Shown: one piece after another, positions 60,001 through 64,000 of the stretch
Numbering within the stretch: position 1 is the stretch's first letter
Layout of the letters: the number at the start of each line of letters is the position of its first letter
Source: Sinonovacula constricta
Lineage: Eukaryota; Mollusca; Bivalvia; Cardiida; Solecurtidae
Assembly: GCA_007844125.1 (NCBI GenBank)
Contig: CM017561.1
Coordinates: 31,612,889 to 31,676,888, forward strand
Direction of reading: 5' to 3'
DNA: 64,000 nucleotides
Program-made: the position numbers and the translations under genes
The notes under the pieces: generated by a model
What the model was told of the DNA's origin: nothing
The model's database searches: none
The model's input: the letters and a program-made list of their open reading frames with translations, nothing else

Positions 60001-63000
60001 GTGAAGGAGTTAATGTGGGAAAGTCTTCCAGCTGACCTGCATAGCTCTCGTAGTTCTACCCAGACATTTGTCTGTGGTCTTCCTGCACCTAAACAGCTGG
60101 ACGTCGCTATAATGATCATAATTTGATCACTGCAATTTAGCTCTAAAACAAAAACAAACAAAACAAACTTAATTTAGACTGATAATATGACCGTAAAGTT
60201 TTATTGATAAGACGCACACAAAGATAAGACACCCCCTCTTCGAGGTCTAGAGTCAAGGAAAAAAGCAAATTCTCACCCTATCCCTAGGATATTACATGTT
60301 CTATACAGTACTAGATCTACAAGGCAGTGGGAAATATGAAATTAAAGTCAGTTTTTGCACCATTTTATATATAATTTAATTATGTGCTCTATATGCCCAG
60401 CGACATTTTCTTTGGATGGAAAGTTTTTAAAATACAGTCAACCCTGTATTAAAGGACCATCCAGAGGGAAAGGGTTAAAATGGTCTCTTTTGACAGGTCT
60501 CTTTAAAGTGGTTATAGACAGCAGGTGGTCACTGGTTAGTGTCTATTGTATGGTCAGGCTCAAGTTGGAGCTTTAGAAATATGTGTGATGCAATGAAATT
60601 GGAGGCTCAAATGTGAGATAAATGTCAAACATCTGAGGTGATAAAATGATGTGTGTCCTCTGATAAATATGATCTTTGAGTATTGTCTCAGACAGTACTA
60701 ACTTGTTTCAGCTTAAGACAATAAAAATTATAAATTTTTTCTTTTTTTTACACCGATCCTTTGCTATTTCTTTGCTATCTAAACCAAAGACATAGATTAA
60801 TGATACAAAAATTAATCATCTGTTTTGCTTGTTGACTGGACCTCATAGTGCAGTCGGTAGAGCATCAGCTCCATGTACTTGAGGCCCCAGATTTAATCCC
60901 GGGCCGCGACATACCAAAGTTGTTAAAAATGGTAGTGGTATAGCTCCCTTGCTAATGCTCAAGCAAATATAAGGGTAGTTCCATGACTGGTTGGCCAAGT
61001 GTCAGAATAATGTGACTGGGTGTGGTATCATGCCAGGTGTTAACGGCATGCCAGACACATGAAGGCAGCACTTTATCTGCTTCAAGTGGAGACTGTCTCC
61101 AGATAACTGACATACTGTTGGTGGGACGATAAACCTAATAAATAAATAAAATGCTTGTTGTGGTATCAGCAGCCAAGTCAGTATCTATGTTTCCCTCTTA
61201 GATGGTGTCACGGCCCCAGCAGTTTGATGTGCTGGTGATGCCTAACCTGTATGGTAACATCCTTAGCAACATTGCTGCTGGCCTTGTGGGTGGGCCTGGA
61301 CTGGTCAGCGGGATTAACGTGGGCAAGGATTATGCCGTGTTTGAGATGGGAACGCGCAACACTGGACTAACTATGATGGGCAAGAACATCGCCAACCCTT
61401 CGGGACTTCTCTTTGCCAGCTGTGATATGCTGGACTACCTTGGGTAACTGTGCTCATCTCATCTCGACTATTTCAGCTTCATATTTTGAATAATAGTTAA
61501 TACAAATAAATTGTTTATATAAAACCACCAGTCTTAAATTATAAATTAAAGTGACTGCACTTCAGTATACTGTTTGCTCCTTATTTATTTCCTCATTCAT
61601 TTTGGTGATGTGTCTAACATTGAACTGTTGTTTAATTAGTGCCTATCTTTATAAGATTGTTATATCAAATTATGAAACAAAATTGGCAGCGACTCCAATT
61701 ACGCCAAGGCTATTTTTTAGGTAAGAAATTCTTGTAACTTGATTGTTTATATTTTCAAATTAAAAAACTAATGCATGTATGTCTTAACAGCAGAAAAGAA
61801 ATTAACATGTCTATAAAAGTTCAGTTAATATCATCAGCGATAGAAATATTTGTTGATAAGAATTTGACTATTTTCAACTTTACACAGCCTTGCAATACTC
61901 CAGGTGTCTGGTAACACATTTCTCTGATAACTTCTCATTTGCTGGATCAGAATGGATTTGACCAGTTAATTTTTATTTGTTTGTCTTTTTCAGATTTATA
62001 AACAGCAATTTAATATAGAGACAAATCTTGCTCCAATTACTCTCATGCTACAATATCTAGGAAAATGATATTTGACAATCCGTAATTGATATTCATATTA
62101 TTGGGGTTTATGAGTTCAAATTAAATGAAAAGCACTGAAAAAAATAACTTTAATAAATTAAACTAATATACTCCCTTAATATCAGTCTCAAAATTTTAAA
62201 AAATGTGATTTGGTGCCTTTTGCTTGGGACACATTTTTTTCTACGTCCCCGCATCCCCTAGGACTCAGTGAAATTCACAACAAAAGGAAACTTTAGTTTT
62301 AATATTTATATCTTTTGTTCAGATATGTAAAACAATTTTATTACCCTTGTTTTCATTCATGCATATATAAAAAAAAAATGTAACCCTAATTTTGTAGCAA
62401 CCATCGCCATGCCACGATTATCCGTGAGTCTGTGTCCAATGTGCTTAATGAGCAGAAGGTTCATACCCCTGACCTAGGAGGACAGGCCACAACAGTAGAC
62501 GTGGTACAGGCCATCATCACTGAGCTGAAACCTAAAACTAGAGCCTGGTACGTAGTGGTATTGTTTATATATAAATATATACATATATACATGTCCAACA
62601 CTCAGTTGGATTGGGGTATCCAGCTCATGTTCTGAAGTCTGTGACACTCAGGCACTCAGTACAGTAAGGTTTAAACTGATTAGATTCTAAGGTTTGTGAC
62701 ACTCAGGAGAGTAAGGGAAAACAGTTAAGATTCTGAGGTCTGCAACACTGGGATAGGGGGCGGGGGCGGCGGTAAGGTTAACCAAATTTAATTCTGGGGT
62801 CTGTGATACTGGGGGTGAAGGTGGGCGGGGAGGCGGGGGTAAGGGTAACCATATTGGATTCTGAGGTCTGTGACACTCATGGTGTAAGGGTAACCATATT
62901 GGATTCTGAGGTCTGTGACACTCACTGTGTAAGGGTAACCATATTGGATTCTGAGGTCTGTGACACTCAGGGTGTAAGGGTAACCATATTGGAATCTGAG

Positions 63001-63926
63001 GTCTGTGACACTGAGGAGGGTAAGGGAAACCATATTGGATTCTGAGGTCTGTGACACTCATGGTGTAAGGATAACCATATTGGATTCTGAAGTCTGTGAC
63101 ACGCAGGGTGTAAGGGTAACCATATTGGATTCTGAGGTCTGTGACGTTCAGGATGGTAAGGGTAATCATATTAGATTCTGGGGTCTGTGACACTCAGGGC
63201 ATATGGGTAACCCTATAGAATTCTGAGGTCTGTGACACTCAGGAGGGTAATGGTAACCATATTAGATTCTGAGGTCTGTGACACTCAGGGGGTAAGGGTA
63301 ACCATATTGGATTCTGAGGTCTGTGACACTCAGGAGGGTAATGGTAACCATATAGGATTCTGAGGTCTGTGACACTCAAGAGGTAACGGTAACCATATTA
63401 GATTCTGAGGTCTGTGACACTCGGGGGGTAAGGGTAACCATATTGGATTCTGAAGTCTGTGACACTCAAGTGGTAAGAGTAACCATATTAGATTCTGAGG
63501 TCTGTGACACTCAAGGGGTAATGGTAACCATATTAGATTCTGAGGTCTGTGACACTCAAGGGGTAAGGGTAACCATATTAGATTCTGAGGTCTGTGACAC
63601 TCAGGGGGTAAGGGTAACCATATTGGATTCTGAGGTCTGTGACACTTAAGGGGTAAGGGTAACCATATTAGATTCTGAGGTCTGTGACACTCAGGGGGTA
63701 AGGGTAACAGATGTGATTCCTGGTGTCTGTGACACTAAGGGGGTTAGGGTTACAATATTAGACTCTGCTATAGTACAACTTAAAATAGTTTTCATCAGAA
63801 TATTAATTTAGTTTATTCTAAGAACACCTGTTTCTGACATGTCTTAATTCTAATTTAAGCTGGCCTTTAAATTGGTTGTGTTTCTTTGAAAACTGTAATG
63901 TAGAATTTTATCCTAGGAATCACTAA
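47990..63926 (+). CDS. IDH3G: NAD-dependent isocitrate dehydrogenase, gamma-type subunit, mitochondrial
   Basis: Ten exons: 47990-48085, 50029-50123, 53357-53472, 53985-54042, 54744-54876, 57393-57526, 59381-59483, 61202-61443, 62398-62547, 63917-63926. All junctions are GT-AG with matching phases, giving 378 residues (vertebrate gamma is slightly longer). Residues 1-32 are a basic transit peptide; the dehydrogenase fold follows with GDGVGPEL (48-55), RENTEGEYS (153-161), HKANIM-KLGDGLF (206-217), [16 protein letters not shown] (249-264) and HTPDLGGQ near the end. In catalytic alpha subunits the NLYGD.LSD aspartates bind metal; here they are Asn264 and Asn268, so this is a regulatory subunit. 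It resembles gamma more than beta ([23 protein letters not shown]). The holoenzyme oxidises isocitrate to 2-oxoglutarate in the mitochondrial matrix; the gamma subunit mediates allosteric control. Confidence 0.94.
48211..48365 (-). CDS. possible minus-strand N-terminal exon in IDH3G intron 1
   Basis: ATG at 48365 opens 51 codons plus two bases ([17 protein letters not shown]...LLLNGFFR) to a good donor CG|GTATGT. GC content is higher than in flanking DNA, and an AG acceptor lies just upstream of the ATG. It could be a first coding exon of the ASB gene, but its phase (2) does not fit ASB exon 45697-45538 directly, so an intermediate exon or another gene would be needed. No domain recognised. 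Confidence 0.32.
48366..49299. other. IDH3G intron 1, nothing recognised
   Basis: AT-rich intronic DNA without a recognised repeat or exon. Confidence 0.5.
49311..49542 (+). mobile_element. SINE-A copy 5, 5' truncated
   Basis: Begins inside the head just before the B box (GGGTTCAAACCCC) and continues through the body to AATGCCGGGAAATCCCAATCC. It is flanked by a near-perfect 11-bp duplication (CCCGCTTTGGG and CCCACTTTGGG). In IDH3G intron 1. Confidence 0.9.
50423..52390. mobile_element. 1.97-kb TA-flanked inverted-repeat element in IDH3G intron 2
   Basis: Perfect 18-bp TIRs TTGGGCAGTCCGATAACT (50423-50440, inverted at 52373-52390) are flanked by TA on both sides. Inside them a second inverted pair (about 50707-50802 and 52003-52084) carries clusters of TTCGCCCTTGATTGGTAACA-type motifs. 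Two diverged direct repeats of about 150 bp lie at about 51400-51660. No transposase frame. TA duplication fits Tc1/mariner-type or related transposition; that is inference. Confidence 0.85.
52393..53356. other. IDH3G intron 2, distal part
   Basis: AT-rich. Three diverged direct repeats near 53110, 53170 and 53255 share CTGAATTATTCCTCT(aac)ATGTATATGTA(T/C) followed by CATGTGTACTCATTA. Otherwise unremarkable. Confidence 0.55.
53530..53793 (+). mobile_element. SINE-B copy, 5' truncated
   Basis: Starts at the B box (GGGTTCGATCCC) and continues with CATACCCAAGTCATTTAAAA, TATAGCTCCCTTGCTAACAC, CGGTGTCAGGATAATGTGAC and a GTGGGACGATAAACCAAATA tail. In IDH3G intron 3. Confidence 0.88.
55233..55749 (+). 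mobile_element. Family T TIR element copy 3
   Basis: About 517 bp in IDH3G intron 5. Left AGATAGTTTCCGTGTAATG..GGCAGCCATCTTTG, right CAAAGATGGCTGCCAAGATAA..CTGAAACTATCT. It has the same interior as 23392-23913. Confidence 0.85.
56164..56440 (+). mobile_element. SINE-B copy
   Basis: Head CCTGGTAGCGCAGTCAGTAG and B-box-like CGGGTTTTATCCC, then the body and a GTTGGTGGGATACAATA end. In IDH3G intron 5, just upstream of the foldback element. Confidence 0.87.
56501..57149. mobile_element. 649-bp foldback element with two tRNA-like segments
   Basis: Perfect 47-bp terminal inverted repeats: 56501-56547 begins TATTGTTTGTGAATATTAAC and is mirrored at 57103-57149. The interior has a plus-strand tRNA-like block (56625-56695; AGTGGTAAGTACG.., CAGGTTCGAGCCCTG) and a minus-strand one (57025-56955; GCGTGGCGCAGAGG.., TGGTTCGAATCTG), separated by an AT-rich spacer. 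Neither pairs its acceptor ends like a real tRNA. TA at both ends may be a target duplication. In IDH3G intron 5. Confidence 0.85.
57507..57936 (+). repeat. 36-bp duplication of IDH3G exon 6 end and donor site
   Basis: 57507-57542 (last 20 nt of exon 6, GTAAGT donor, and 14 further intronic nt) is repeated perfectly at 57901-57936. The copies enclose about 350 bp that matches 60676-61030 (flank plus the first part of a SINE-B). Confidence 0.93.
57697..57892 (+). mobile_element. SINE-B copy, 3' truncated
   Basis: Head CTGGTAGCCCATTCGGTAGA and the body through GGTATCATGCCAGGTGTTCAC, then it stops abruptly at the 36-bp repeat. Its 5' flank (about 57543-57696) is homologous to the 5' flank of the SINE-B at 60835. 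Confidence 0.87.
58675..58966 (+). mobile_element. SINE-B copy, well-preserved head
   Basis: A box-like GCGCATTTGATAGAGCG and B box GGGTTCAATCCC are clear. The full body ends at TGTTGGTAGGACAATAACAC. In IDH3G intron 6. Confidence 0.9.
59535..59665. repeat. 44-bp triplication in IDH3G intron 7
   Basis: Three nearly identical units (CTTACTTGACAGTATTGGTA ... CATCTTCCATC) lie about 50 bp after the exon 7 donor. The first unit differs by one base, so the array is young. Confidence 0.93.
59918..60172 (+). mobile_element. SINE-C copy 3, with head
   Basis: The most complete SINE-C: A-box-like TGGTGTAGTGGTAGAGTCGC, degenerate B-box region CTTGGGTTCGGGTG, body GTAGTTCTACCCAGACATTT, GGTCTTCCTGCACC, CTGGACGTCGCTATAATGAT, and tail AAAACAAAAACAAACAAAAC. 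In IDH3G intron 7. Confidence 0.82.
60173..60675. other. IDH3G intron 7, nothing recognised
   Basis: Contains CAGTCAACCCTGTATTAAAGGACC..TCTTTTGACAGGTCTCTTTAAAG, which may be a small repeat, but no family was established. Confidence 0.45.
60835..61151 (+). mobile_element. SINE-B copy, full length, 9-bp TSD
   Basis: A 317-bp copy with head, B-box-like region (GATTTAATCCCGGGC), full body and AAACCTAATAAATAAATAAA tail. It is flanked by TGCTTGTTG (60826-60834 and 61152-61160). It ends 50 bp before IDH3G exon 8. Confidence 0.9.
61444..62397. other. IDH3G intron 8, nothing recognised
   Basis: AT-rich intronic DNA. Two partly related segments (near 61681 and 62030) share AATTGG/CTCCAATTAC and AGGtAA/AGGAAA motifs. 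No established family. Confidence 0.5.
62640..63750. repeat. 45-bp minisatellite in IDH3G last intron, about 24 copies
   Basis: The unit is GATTCTGAGGTCTGTGACAC then TCAGGGGGTAAGGGTAACCATATTA; it is degenerate at the left edge and regular from about 62850. Because 45 is a multiple of 3 and most units lack stops, long frames open on both strands (e.g. a 15-residue [15 protein letters not shown] repeat); these are artefacts. Confidence 0.95.
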
Positions 63927-64000
63927 GTCACCTTGAACTGACTGTCGACCAAGACTTAAATAAAGTGTACAGAAGTATCGTCAAACACCAAGCTTTGTTT
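63917..64000 (+). CDS. IDH3G: IDH3G terminal exon (10 coding nt) and 3' UTR
   Basis: The acceptor TTTTATCCTAG is followed by G AAT CAC TAA. With the split TG from exon 9 it gives Trp-Asn-His-stop, so the protein ends RAWNH. The remainder is 3' UTR running off the window; an AATAAA at 63959-63964 is a candidate poly(A) signal only about 33 nt after the stop. The alternative is read-through of the 62547 donor, adding about 29 unconserved residues. Confidence 0.78.

Noticed and set aside
62687..63193. 168-codon minus-strand frame and several shorter frames over 62.6-63.7 kb
   Set aside because: They are translations of the 45-bp minisatellite, whose length is a multiple of three; both strands open similarly and no splice or start context exists.

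Overview
This is nuclear DNA from an animal, most likely a marine lophotrochozoan and plausibly a bivalve mollusc. That is inferred from AT-rich sequence, small exons with GT-AG introns, many tRNA-headed SINEs and MITE-like elements, an intronless leucine-rich-repeat (LRR) receptor, and IDH3G and ASB orthologues. The species cannot be named from sequence alone. No bacterial or viral gene was recognised.

Four protein-coding genes are supported. (1) An intronless LRR type I membrane receptor at 8728-11115 (+), 795 aa. (2) A membrane protein with a very Ser/Arg-rich cytoplasmic tail at 33580-35075 (+), with two certain exons and a probable N-terminal exon at 25257-25314. (3) An ankyrin-repeat and SOCS-box (ASB-type) protein at 41546-45697 (-), four exons, 350 aa. 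(4) A complete ten-exon gene for the regulatory (gamma-type) subunit of mitochondrial NAD-dependent isocitrate dehydrogenase at 47990-63926 (+), 378 aa, including its transit-peptide exon and a tiny terminal exon. Genes 3 and 4 are divergent neighbours. A possible extra minus-strand coding exon (48211-48365) lies in IDH3G intron 1. Nothing suggests the four genes share a pathway: they are a surface receptor, a membrane scaffold-like protein, a ubiquitin-ligase adaptor and a Krebs-cycle subunit.

Most of the rest is repeats. I resolved these families: SINE-A (5 copies) and SINE-B (5 copies plus fragments), which have different tRNA-like heads but a related central body; SINE-C (3 copies); a TTAA-flanked MITE (family P, at least 7 copies) carrying CRE-like and CACGTG motifs; a MITE with terminal inverted repeats (TIRs) and 9-bp target duplications, Mutator-like (family M, 3 copies); a TIR element with GGCAGCCAT-type ends (family T, 3 copies); family R4 (3 copies, one with an ancestral empty site); short elements with CAGGGGCGGATCCAG ends; a 2-kb TA-flanked inverted-repeat element in IDH3G intron 2; and a 649-bp foldback in IDH3G intron 5. 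Tandem arrays with 20-, 36-, 44-, 45-, 78- and 88-bp units and several microsatellites are present. No transposase or reverse transcriptase reading frame was recognised.

Layout: 0-8.7 kb repeats and intergenic DNA; 8.7-11.1 LRR receptor; 11.1-25 MITEs and SINEs; 25.2-35.1 Ser/Arg-tail membrane gene with an 8-kb repeat-filled intron; 35-41.5 repeats and a local duplication; 41.5-45.7 ASB gene; 48-64 IDH3G with element-laden introns and a 1.1-kb minisatellite in its last intron.
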